NCBI GenBank assembly: GCA_963747835.1
Contig: CAVVGO010000006.1
Location: 1,054,001-1,118,000 of the forward strand
Direction: 5' to 3'
Source of the DNA: JAJPKK01 sp963747835
GTDB lineage: Bacteria > Pseudomonadota > Alphaproteobacteria > Rhizobiales > Xanthobacteraceae
Length of the DNA: 64,000 bases
The notes under the pieces were generated by a model. It did no database searches. It had not been told where the DNA came from and saw only the letters and a program-made list of their open reading frames with translations. A program made the translations under genes and the position numbers. Shown in pieces: positions 24,901 to 32,259 of the stretch (within the stretch, counting starts at the first letter, position 1; each line of letters starts with the position of its first letter).

Positions 24901-25227
24901 CGCCCGCACCGCCTCGCGAATCAGCCCGAACTGCGGGATGAGATCGGCTGGCGCGTCCGGCCGGTGCGCTTTGTAGTCGGGATAGAGCGTGTTGCGGAAT
25001 GTCTTCTCGGACTTGTCGAACACGATGGCCAGATGGGTCGGCCGCTCTTCCGGCTTCATGTCGCGGAGCAGCTTCCACAGCATGTTGCAGAAGCCAAGGA
25101 CCGCATTGAGCTGCAAGCCGTCCGACTTGCGGCTCAGCGGCGGCAGCGCATGATAGGCGCGGAAGATGTAGGACGAACCATCGACCAGAAAGACGTGGTC
25201 GCCCTTGTGGGGAGCGCTTGTCGGCAT
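22000..25227 (-). CDS. polA: DNA polymerase I with an internal thumb-like insertion
   Basis: A 1075-residue polymerase with three domains. The 5'-3' exonuclease part is residues 1-350 (DGSSYIFRAYHALPP, FEADDLIA, SSDKDLMQL, the H3TH motif VPGIGPKAAS). The 3'-5' exonuclease part is about 470-670 (VALDTETTSLDPM, KIAQNVKFG, FDDTLLMSYVLDAG), with its Asp/Glu residues present. The polymerase part (SADYSQIELRLLAEI, RRRAKAINFGIIYG, QVHDELIFEVP) is complete. Residues about 225-328 are unusual. In place of the short helical stretch after the H3TH, an extra module carries GNVTADTETIERLAAGGNDF. Residues 250-314 align without a gap to the protein's own thumb segment 715-779, 18 of 65 identical by my count. 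By hand count 24241-24600 is about 53% GC against about 65-70% beside it. There is no frame disruption. Confidence 0.97.
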   Translation of the reverse strand: MPTSAPHKGDHVFLVDGSSYIFRAYHALPPLSRKSDGLQLNAVLGFCNMLWKLLRDMKPEERPTHLAIVFDKSEKTFRNTLYPDYKAHRPDAPADLIPQFGLIREAVRAFDLPCLEQIGFEADDLIATYVREACEAGASATIVSSDKDLMQLINDCVVMYDTMKDRRIGPAEVVEKFGVPPDKVIEVQALIGDSTDNVPGVPGIGPKAASTLISELGSLERILSAEDRPEEIESQLQSKLDQVEAEIRTVAGEPIKASSATQVAKVLAEKFRITDLPKDKKGNVTADTETIERLAAGGNDFCKAILRARNLSRVIGGTVAKIVQNKKLALISKELVTLDAHVPLDVPLADLAVHDPDARRLIAFLKAMEFSSLTRRVAEFSSVDPAEVEPVGSANGGAVAAPRPQATMPTGGSAQAQLPFSSPEQPRPGRAPALAETGATFTPQALAAARIEAARSAKFDRARYETVRTVDRLKAWVARARDTTVVALDTETTSLDPMQADLCGLSLAVSANEACYVPLIHRNGGEGSGLFAGEIVPDQIPAAEAIAVLKPLLEDGGVLKIAQNVKFGRVVFARHGIEIAPFDDTLLMSYVLDAGRSAHGMGPLAERYFNHHTIHYGEVAGTGKAHVGFANVAIDKATEFAGEDADVTLRLWNVLKPRLVAEHMATVYETLERPLVPVLARMERRGISIDRQVLSRLSGEFAQKAAGLEDEIKELAGAPLNPGSPKQLGDILFGKMGLPGARKTKTGAWSTSASILEDLAEEGHALPQKILEWRQVSKLKSTYTDALPGFVNPRTHRVHTGYALAATTTGRLSSSEPNLQNIPIRTEEGRKIRRAFVAASGHKLVSADYSQIELRLLAEIADIPALKQAFRDGLDIHALTASEMFGVPVKDMPGEVRRRAKAINFGIIYGISAFGLANQLGIPREEAGAYIKKYFERFPGIRGYMDETREFCRKNGYVVTLFGRKCHYPDIAASNPSIRAFNERAAINARLQGTAADIIRRAMIRMEEALAKERLSAQMLLQVHDELIFEVPDDEVARTIPVVKRVMEDAPLPAVALSVPLHVDARGADNWDEAH

Positions 25228-25301
25228 GGCGGCAATGTGGAGCGTTCACGACTAAATCGCAACGGGCATCCGACGCCGCAGTGATGACGGGAATTTTGCC
25301 G

Positions 25302-26339
25302 CTATTCGGCCGGTTGCATGGCGACGCCCGAGCGTGGCGCGATGCGGAACCGATCCGGCCGCTCATAGAGGAAATTGGCGGGCGTGCTGCGGGCCGCCCA
25401 CCACATCGCGAGCGCCCCGATCACGCCGGCCGCCGTGACGACGATCGCCATCGCGCCGACATCCGGGATGATGCCGGTCTTGATGAGGAGCGTGCGGGTC
25501 ACCGCCATCGGCAGGAAGAAGCCGAGGTAGATGACGATCGAATGCTCGCCGCAATAGCGCACCGGGTCGAACATGTTCACCTTGGCCATCAGGGCGGACA
25601 GACACACCACCGCGGCGGCGCCGACGAGGCCAAGCGCAAGCGACACCAGCGGCAATCCGGCGAGCCCGGCAAACACCAGCGCACCGTTGACGAGCGCCCA
25701 CACGACAAGCCCCAGCATCGCCCACACCGGGCGCGCCTGCACGGCCGCCGCAAGCGCGAAGACGCGCGGCGCGAGCAGATAGCCGGTGTAGAAATAGACG
25801 AGACGCCCGGCGAATTCGTCGATCGCGGTCCAGCCGGTGTCGATCTGCGCGGATTGCAGTGCCGCGGCGAGGAGCCAGATCAGCGCCGGCGGCACGCCGC
25901 GGGTCGCCTTGGTGACCACGAAGAAAATCGGCAGCAGGTAGATGAACCAAAGCGTGCCGAACGGATCGATGAAGGCAAGCGCGTATTGTTCGGCCACATA
26001 GTCCCAACCATGGGTGCTGGCGAAGTACGGCGCCTTGACGGCGAACTGGATCGTCACCCACAGCACGTAGAAATAGGCGAAATGCACAACCTTGCGGTCG
26101 AGGTAGGTGCGCCAGTCGCGATCGATGACGCGGGAGAGGAACAGGCCCGAGATCAGGAAGAAATCCGGCATCCGGAACGGCCGCGCGAACGCCACCAGGG
26201 CATGCATGAATCCCTCGCGCCCGATAGCCTCTTCGACGCCGAGCGTCGAATGCATCATCACCACCATGATGATGCAGAAGCCCTTGGCATAGTCCGCCCA
26301 GTCGACGCGTCCGGTCCGGGCGGTGTAGGAGGTGGTCAT
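25302..26339 (-). CDS. Acyltransferase 3 family membrane protein
   Basis: A 345-residue integral membrane acyltransferase of the OpgC/WecH-like class. It opens with VDWADYAKGFCIIMVVMMHS, where the His of the MHS motif is the usual conserved residue. MPDFFLISGLFLSRVIDRDW and FGTLWFIYLLPIFF follow. About ten hydrophobic segments are visible. It likely O-acylates a cell-surface glycan, but the acceptor is unknown. ATG at 26339 follows GGGAAC at a good distance; an in-frame ATG at 26351 is an alternative. It is divergent from hrpB and lies 74 bp from polA on the same strand. Confidence 0.85.
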   Translation of the reverse strand: MTTSYTARTGRVDWADYAKGFCIIMVVMMHSTLGVEEAIGREGFMHALVAFARPFRMPDFFLISGLFLSRVIDRDWRTYLDRKVVHFAYFYVLWVTIQFAVKAPYFASTHGWDYVAEQYALAFIDPFGTLWFIYLLPIFFVVTKATRGVPPALIWLLAAALQSAQIDTGWTAIDEFAGRLVYFYTGYLLAPRVFALAAAVQARPVWAMLGLVVWALVNGALVFAGLAGLPLVSLALGLVGAAAVVCLSALMAKVNMFDPVRYCGEHSIVIYLGFFLPMAVTRTLLIKTGIIPDVGAMAIVVTAAGVIGALAMWWAARSTPANFLYERPDRFRIAPRSGVAMQPAE

Positions 26340-26484
26340 CGAAGTTCCCATTTTGGGACGGTTGCGGTGCTCAACGCGAGGCGTTGCCAAGAGCGATGCA
26401 AGAAGCGGTGCAGAATAACGTGCAGGATATGGACACGACCTCGCCGCCGGCGGCCGCCTTGCCGACACGGTTAACGGGCGGTTA

Positions 26485-29202
26485 ATGGCATCCTCCGTGC
26501 CGCCGCTTCCGATTGACGCGGCCGTGCCGGACCTCGTTGCGGCGCTGGCGCGCGGTTCAACGGCGGTGCTGGTGGCGCCGCCGGGTGCCGGCAAGACCAC
26601 ACGGGTGCCGCTGGTGCTGGCTGGCGAGGCGTGGGCGCGGGACAAGAAAATCCTGGTACTGGAGCCGCGCCGGCTCGCGGCCCGCGCCGCCGCCGCCCGC
26701 ATGGCGGCGACGCTCGGGGAGGCGGTCGGCGACACCGTCGGGTATCGGGTGCGGTTCGGCACCAAGGTGTCGCGCCGGACTCGTATCGAGGTCGTCACCG
26801 AAGGCGTGTTCACCGGCCTTGTACTGGAAGACCCCTCGCTCGCCGGTATTGGCGCAGTGCTGTTCGACGAGTTCCATGAACGCTCGCTCGACGCCGATCT
26901 CGGCCTTGCCCTCGCGCGCGACGTCCAGCAGGGCCTGCGCGAGGATCTGCGGCTTCTGGTGATGTCCGCGACGATCGACGGTGCCCGCATCGCCAAAGTG
27001 CTCGGCAATGAGGCGTTGGGGGACGTGCCGGTGATCGCGAGCGAAGGCCGGGCGTTCGCGGTCGAGACGCGCTATCTCGGCCGCGACCCGGCGCAGCGGA
27101 TCGAGACGCAGGTGGCGGACGCCGTGATGCGGGCACTGCGGGCGGACACCGGCTCGATCCTCGCCTTCCTGCCGGGCGCGGCGGAGATCCGCCGCGCGGA
27201 AACGCTCGTCAAGGAGCGCGTCAGTGATCCCGCGGTCGACGTCACGGCGCTGTTCGGCGCGCTCGATGCCGACGTGCAGGATCGCGCCATCGCGCCGGCA
27301 CCGGCCGGCCGGCGTAAGATCGTGCTGGCGACCTCGATTGCCGAGACCTCGATCACCATCGACGGCGTGCGGGTGGTAATCGATTCAGGGCTTGCCCGGG
27401 TGCCGCGCTACGAGCCGGATGTGGGACTCACCCGTCTCGAAACCGTAAGAGTGTCGCGCGCTGCCGCGGACCAGCGCCGCGGCCGCGCCGGACGAGTCGA
27501 GCCGGGCATCTGCTACCGGCTGTGGGACGAGGCGCAGACGGCTTCGCTGGAGCCCTATGGGCAGCCGGAGATTCTCGCCGCCGACCTCTCCTCCCTGGTG
27601 CTCGACCTCGCCCAATGGGGCGTCGCCGATCCGGCCAAGCTGGTGTTTCTCGATTCCCCGCCAGCCGCCGCGCTCAATGAGGCGCGCACGCTCCTCGCCG
27701 ATCTCGGCGCCATCGACCCGGCGGGCCGCATCATGCCGGAAGGCAAATTGCTCAATCGTTTGCCGCTGCCGCCGCGGCTCGCCCGCATGGTGGTGGATGC
27801 GAGCCGGGAGGGCGGTGGCCGCCTCGCCGCCGAGATCGCCGCCGTGCTGACCGAACGCGGCCTCGGTGGCAACGACATCGATCTGCGCCACCGCCTTGAC
27901 GGGCTGCGGCGAGACCGCACGCCGCGGGCCGAAGAGGCGCGGCGGATGGCGAAGCGCTGGGCCGAGATGGCGGGGCAGGCTTCTTCCCCTGTTTCTCCCT
28001 CCCCCAACCGAACTCGGGCTTGCCCGAGTTCAGCGCTCATGGTGCGCAAGTCGGGCAAGCCCCACTTGCGATGGGGGAGGGTCGGGGTGGGCGGTCGAGA
28101 GAGTTAGGCTCGATGGTGCCACACTCGACGACCCTCACCCCCGACCCCTCCCCACAAGGGGGAGGGGGAGAACAAGCGCCGTCCCATAATCGACCGCAAT
28201 ATTCCTTCTCTTTCGATTGGTGACATCCCCTCCCCCGGCGCCCTTCTCGCGCTTGCTTATCCGGAACGCATCGCCAAGAGCCGTGGGGCGGCGGCGGCGG
28301 GGGCGTTCCTGCTGGCCAATGGGCGCGGCGCCAATGTCGATGCGGCGTCGCCGCTGGCGCGGGAGCCGTATCTGGCGGTTGCGGAACTCATCGGCAGCGC
28401 CGCGCAGAGCCGAATCACACTTGCTGCCGCGATTACGCTGGCCGACATCGAAACCCGGTTCGCGGATCGGATCGAGGACACCGAGGACGTCACCTGCGAT
28501 TCGAAAACGTTGGCGCTACGGGCGCGCCGGGCGCGCCGGCTGGGCGCCATCATGCTGGGTGAGCAGCCGCTTCCGGTTGCACCGAACGAAAAAACCGCGA
28601 GGTTGCTCACCGAAGCGGTCGTGAAAGCCGGACTTGATCGGCTGCCGTGGACGAGGGTGCTCACGCAATGGCGCGACCGCGTCGGGTTCCTGCGCCGCGC
28701 CGAAGGCCCGGAGTGGCCGGACCTCTCGGATGCCGGACTTGCGGCGACGGCCGGCGAATGGCTGGTGCCGCGGCTCTACGACAAGACCGCGATCGCGGGG
28801 TTGACCGAATCGGAACTCGAGACGGCGCTCCACAATCTGTTGGCCTACGCTTTGCGCCGCCGGCTCGAAGCCGAGGCACCGACGCATTTCGACGCGCCGT
28901 CCGGATCGCGGGTGCCGATCGATTACGAGGCCGAGGAAGGCCCGAAACTCGCCATCCGGGTACAGGAACTGTTCGGCCTCAATCGCCACCCGGCCATTGC
29001 GGGCGGCCGCGTGCCGCTGGTCATCGAGTTGCTGTCGCCCGCCCACCGCCCGGTGCAGGTGACGCGCGACCTGCCGAACTTCTGGCGCGGGAGCTATGCG
29101 GCGGTGAAATCCGAAATGCGCGGGCGCTATCCGCGCCACCCCTGGCCCGACGATCCGGCATCGGCGCCGGCGACACGGCGCGCCAAACCGCGCGGGCAAT
29201 GA
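26485..29202 (+). pseudogene. hrpB: ATP-dependent helicase HrpB, interrupted by a palindromic repeat
   Basis: DEAH-box helicase. Residues from the ATG at 26485 give VLVAPPGAGKTTRVPLVLAG (Walker A), LFDEFHERSLDADLGLALAR (DEFH), LVMSATIDGARIA and QRRGRAGRVEPGICYRLW. The helicase core ends near RRMAKRWAEMAG. A repeat of about 195 bp follows and brings an in-frame TAG at 28105-28107. The C-terminal HrpB domain then resumes in the same frame (SPGALLALAYPERIAKSRGA to PVQVTRDLPNFWRGSYAAVK and RYPRHPWPDDP) up to 29202. The product is therefore probably a truncated helicase of about 540 residues. The insertion sits in the naturally variable linker between the two parts, so the core may still fold. Confidence 0.85.
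27984..28178. repeat. REP-like palindromic element inside hrpB
   Basis: Contains nested inverted repeats: GAACTCGGGC-TT-GCCCGAGTTC (28010-28031), CGCAAGT with ACTTGCG (28044-28070), and outer CTCCCTCCCCC with GGGGGAGGG. A second inverted copy (CTCACCCCCGACCCCTCCCC, then CAAGGGGGAGGGGGAGAA) ends near 28178. The outer sequences match the repeats at 12536-12795. It keeps the hrpB frame overall but adds a stop codon. Confidence 0.8.
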
Positions 29203-29338
29203 TCGCGCAATTCGACCAACCGCCGCAATGGTCCGTTAGCCACCGCTCCGGAAACCGCCTGCGGGAGCACCGTGATTAGTATGACGGTGATGGGTGCCAT
29301 GCTGTGATGGGCGTCTGTAACAGTTTTGCGGTGTCTCG

Positions 29339-29833
29339 ATGCGCTCGATCCTGGTTTTTGCCGCCTTCGTGCTCGTCCTTGCGGTGTTCGCGCCCCGGTT
29401 TTTGCCGCGGCACGACGCGATCGTGATGACGGTCGCGTCGGAGCAGACGCAACAACCGGTCAATTCACGGGCCGTCGCGATCTCGCGCGGAGAGAACGGC
29501 CATTTCCAAACCGATGGCGTGGTCGACGGGCGCCGGCTCGGCTTCCTGGTCGACACCGGCGCGTCGGTGATCGCATTGCGTGAGGGCGATGCGGCGCGGC
29601 TCGGGATCCATCCGTCGCAGCGCGATTACACCACGCGGGTGAACACCGCGAACGGCACCATCCTGGCGGCACCGATCGAACTCAACCGCGTCGAAGTCGG
29701 CGACGTGACGGTGCGTAACGTCGCCGGCCTCGTGCTGCCCGACGAAGCGCTCGCGCAGAACCTGCTCGGCATGTCGTTCCTGTCCCGGGTCCATTGGCAG
29801 TACGAGGGCGGCAAGCTCGTCCTCGAACAATAG
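29339..29833 (+). CDS. Membrane-anchored clan AA retropepsin-like aspartic protease
   Basis: A 164-residue protein with one N-terminal membrane segment (SILVFAAFVLVLAVFAPRF) and a periplasmic retropepsin-like domain. The catalytic motif is LGFLVDTGASVIALREGDA (Asp-Thr-Gly), followed by the flap-like TRVNTANGTILAAPIELNRV and LAQNLLGMSFLSRVHWQYEG. This matches the short TIGR02281-type family common in Alphaproteobacteria. As a single-lobed protease it should act as a dimer. The substrate is unknown. It stands between hrpB and the phosphomannomutase gene, all on the plus strand. Confidence 0.88.
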   Translation: MRSILVFAAFVLVLAVFAPRFLPRHDAIVMTVASEQTQQPVNSRAVAISRGENGHFQTDGVVDGRRLGFLVDTGASVIALREGDAARLGIHPSQRDYTTRVNTANGTILAAPIELNRVEVGDVTVRNVAGLVLPDEALAQNLLGMSFLSRVHWQYEGGKLVLEQ

Positions 29834-29966
29834 GCTCGTCCCATCGTCGAATTCGCCGGACTGCGCGTTATCCCGTGATTGCGGGGCGCTGTTGCGCGTT
29901 CTCACGCTTTTCCTATCTGCGCCGACACAGTATGTCTGTGCGGCCCTTCCGGCTGCCGAGGTGTTC

Positions 29967-31478
29967 ATGGTTTCGACCCAATTCCCGGTCCCCAAGCCCG
30001 CCCTGTCACCCAATACCTACGCCTACGAGTCCGAGCCGCTGGTCAAGGCGACCGGGTTTCGCGAATACGACGCGCGGTGGCTGTTCGAGAAGGAGATCAA
30101 CCTGATGGGCGTGCAGGCCCTGGGCATGGGCCTCGGCACGCTGATCCGCGAGATGGGGGTGAAACCGGAGATCGTCACCGGCCATGATTTTCGCGGCTAT
30201 TCCGCCTCGATCAAATACGCCCTGATGTCCGGGATGCTTGCGGCTGGGTGTCGGGTCCATGACATCGGCCTTGCCGTCACCCCGATGGCGTATTTTGCCC
30301 AGTTCGATCTCGATGTGCCCTGCGTCGCCATGGTGACGGCCTCCCACAACGACAATGGCTGGACCGGGGTGAAGATGGGCGCCAACCGCCCACTCACGTT
30401 TGGGCCCGACGAAATGACGCGGCTCAAGGAGATCGTGCTCGGCGCCAAGTTCGATCTCGCGGGCGGCGGGTCGTACCGGTTCGTAGAGAATTTTCCGGCC
30501 CGCTACATCGCGGACCTCACCAATCGGGCCAAGCTCAAGCGCCGGCTCAAGGTGGTGGTGGCGTGCGGCAACGGCACCGCGGGGGCATTTTCGCCCCTCG
30601 TGCTGGAGGCGATCGGCTGCGAGGTCGTGCCGCTCGACTGCGAACTCGATTACACTTTCCCGCGCTACAATCCGAACCCGGAAGACATGGAAATGCTGCA
30701 CGCGATCCGCGACGCGGTGCGGGCGAACCGCGCCGATGTCGGGCTCGGCTTCGACGGCGACGGCGACCGCTGCGGTGTGGTCGACGACGAAGGCGACGAG
30801 ATTTTTGCCGACAAGGTCGGGGTCATGCTGGCGCGGGACATGTCGACTTTGCACCCGGGCGCGAAATTCGTCGTCGACGTCAAATCGACCGGCCTGTTCG
30901 TCACCGATCCGGTGCTGCAGAAAAACGGCGTCGTTGCCGACTATTGGAAGACCGGCCACTCCTACATGAAGCGCCGCACCCACGAAACCGGCGCGCTCGC
31001 AGGCTTCGAGAAATCCGGCCACTTCTTCTTCAACAAGCCGTTCGGCCGCGGCTATGACGACGGCCTGGTCTCGGCGCTTGCGATCTGCGACATGCTCGAC
31101 CGCAACCCGGGTAAGAAGATGTCGGAACTCAAGAACGCGCTGCCCAAGACTTGGCAGTCGCCCACCATGGCGCCCCATTGCGACGACGAGACGAAATACG
31201 GCGTGGTCGATCAGGTGGTGAAACATTTCGAGGCCGCGCAGCGCAAGGGCGAGACGGTTGCCGGACAGCCGATCCGCGACCTCGTGACCGTCAACGGCGT
31301 GCGCGTCACGGTTGCAGACGGCACCTGGGGCTTGGTACGCGCCTCCTCCAACAAGCCGGAACTCGTAGTCGTGGTGGAAAGCCCGGTGTCGGAAGCCCGC
31401 ATGCGCGACATGTTCAGGGCGATCGACGGCGTGCTGCGCACCCACCAGGAAGTCGGCGCCTACAACCAGACCATCTGA
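29967..31478 (+). CDS. Phosphomannomutase/phosphoglucomutase
   Basis: A 503-residue alpha-D-phosphohexomutase that interconverts hexose 1- and 6-phosphates for surface polysaccharide synthesis. The phosphoserine loop is VTASHNDNGWTGVKMGANRP, the metal loop is GLGFDGDGDRCGVVDDEGDE, the sugar-binding loop is GFEKSGHFFFNKPFGRGYDD, and the phosphate-binding region is near LVRASSNKPELVVVVES. All four are present. The start at 29967 is chosen because GAGGTG lies 5 nt upstream; a longer upstream reading has no family match. Confidence 0.93.
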   Translation: MVSTQFPVPKPALSPNTYAYESEPLVKATGFREYDARWLFEKEINLMGVQALGMGLGTLIREMGVKPEIVTGHDFRGYSASIKYALMSGMLAAGCRVHDIGLAVTPMAYFAQFDLDVPCVAMVTASHNDNGWTGVKMGANRPLTFGPDEMTRLKEIVLGAKFDLAGGGSYRFVENFPARYIADLTNRAKLKRRLKVVVACGNGTAGAFSPLVLEAIGCEVVPLDCELDYTFPRYNPNPEDMEMLHAIRDAVRANRADVGLGFDGDGDRCGVVDDEGDEIFADKVGVMLARDMSTLHPGAKFVVDVKSTGLFVTDPVLQKNGVVADYWKTGHSYMKRRTHETGALAGFEKSGHFFFNKPFGRGYDDGLVSALAICDMLDRNPGKKMSELKNALPKTWQSPTMAPHCDDETKYGVVDQVVKHFEAAQRKGETVAGQPIRDLVTVNGVRVTVADGTWGLVRASSNKPELVVVVESPVSEARMRDMFRAIDGVLRTHQEVGAYNQTI

Positions 31479-31533
31479 CATTCCCGCAGCGGCACGCCTA
31501 CCGCGAATCACCTGATGGCGATTTGTCAATGTC

Positions 31534-31562
31534 TTACATTGTTAAGTTTTTCCGTTTAATTT
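31534..31562 (+). promoter_or_regulatory. Possible promoter of the yaiI-uup leader
   Basis: TTACAT, 17-bp spacer, TAATTT within an AT-rich stretch. It lies about 22 bp before the strong Shine-Dalgarno of the leader peptide. The match is modest and the assignment is tentative. Confidence 0.35.
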
Positions 31563-31581
31563 CGATTCGTCGTCAACCAAC

Positions 31582-31598
31582 TGAAAGGAGGTGATCCA
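31582..31598 (+). promoter_or_regulatory. Extended Shine-Dalgarno complementary to about 17 nt of the 16S 3' end
   Basis: GAAAGGAGGTGATCCAG is the reverse complement of the standard 16S 3' end CTGGATCACCTCCTTTC. Ordinary sites use 4-8 nt of this. It is placed 7 nt (from the AGGAGG core) before a GTG that opens a 25-codon reading frame. Confidence 0.75.
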
Positions 31599-31676
31599 GT
31601 GTCTCATTGTCATTCGCCGTGTTCGCCGGCAACCGTGAGCTGGGTCCTTACCTTAACCGAGGTCCAGGCCGCGTGA
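31599..31676 (+). CDS. Putative 25-residue leader peptide
   Basis: GTG at 31599 follows an exceptionally strong Shine-Dalgarno. The peptide starts MSHCHSPCSPATVSW and ends LTLTEVQAA, stopping at TGA 31674-31676. It is Cys- and His-containing and matches no family I know. The stop codon lies inside the first of two mutually exclusive hairpins, and a terminator follows before yaiI. This layout suggests a regulatory leader whose translation controls transcription of yaiI and the ABC-F gene uup. It could also be a small functional protein or part of a small RNA. Confidence 0.5.
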   Translation: MSHCHSPCSPATVSWVLTLTEVQAA

Positions 31677-31706
31677 CATCACGCGTCACGGTCCGCTAGC
31701 CGGACC
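31670..31706 (+). promoter_or_regulatory. Alternative hairpins after the leader peptide
   Basis: CGCGTG (31670-31675) can pair with CACGCG (31680-31685), loop ACAT. Alternatively CGTGAC (31672-31677) can pair with GTCACG (31685-31690). The two cannot form together. A third hairpin, GGTCCG-CTAGC-CGGACC (31690-31706), overlaps the end of the second. A ribosome at the leader stop would cover the left arm of either. Confidence 0.45.
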
Positions 31707-31721
31707 ACGGCTCGACAATGG

Positions 31722-31753
31722 AAGGGCTGTCCGCGAGGGCAGCCCTTCTTGTT
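31722..31753 (+). terminator. Rho-independent terminator upstream of yaiI
   Basis: AAGGGCTGTCC, loop GCGA, GGGCAGCCCTT: an 11-bp stem with one wobble, then CTTGTTT. It lies 28 bp before the yaiI ATG and after the leader frame, so it may be conditional. Confidence 0.75.
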
Positions 31754-31780
31754 TGCACGGGTGCTGTATAAGTCTCGGAC

Positions 31781-32257
31781 ATGAATGACGCGTGCCCGAT
31801 CCGCATCTATGTCGACGCCGATGCCTGCCCGGTAAAGCAGGAGATCTACCGGGTCGCCGAACGCCATCAGTTACGGGTCTTCGTGGTCGCCAACAGCCCG
31901 ATCCAGGTGCCGCGCGACCCGCTGGTCGAGCGGGTGACCGTCGGGGCCGGCCTCGACGCCGCTGATAATTGGATCGCGGAACGCGCGGACGCCACCGCCA
32001 TCGTGATCACCAACGACATTCCGCTGGCGAGCCGCTGCGTCAAGGCCGGGGCCCGGGTGATTGCGACCAATGGCCGCGCGTTCGCCGAATCGTCGATCGG
32101 CATGACGCTCGCCATGCGCAACCTGATGGCCGACCTGCGCGAGACCGGGGAGGTGCGCGGCGGGCCGCCGGCGTTCTCGCCCCGCGACCGCTCAGCGTTC
32201 CTGGCAGAGCTCGACCAGACCATCCGGCGTCTGCGGCGCACCGTCGAGGCCGGTTGA
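31781..32257 (+). CDS. yaiI: YaiI/YqxD family protein (DUF188)
   Basis: A 158-residue cytosolic protein. Family segments are RIYVDADACPVKQEIYRVAE, HQLRVFVVANSPIQVP and RADATAIVITNDIPLASRCV, followed by VIATNGRAFAESSIGMTLAM. The Asp-rich DADACPVK start and TNDIPLA motif resemble PIN/NYN-type nucleases, but no activity is established to my knowledge. The stop lies 2 bp before the uup start, so the two genes form an operon. A terminator and leader peptide lie directly upstream. Confidence 0.9.
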   Translation: MNDACPIRIYVDADACPVKQEIYRVAERHQLRVFVVANSPIQVPRDPLVERVTVGAGLDAADNWIAERADATAIVITNDIPLASRCVKAGARVIATNGRAFAESSIGMTLAMRNLMADLRETGEVRGGPPAFSPRDRSAFLAELDQTIRRLRRTVEAG

Positions 32258-32259
32258 GA

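Noticed and set aside
26485..29202. Two separate helicase-related genes in place of one broken hrpB
   Set aside because: Both parts are in the same frame and match consecutive parts of HrpB; the separating sequence is a repeat with a single stop.
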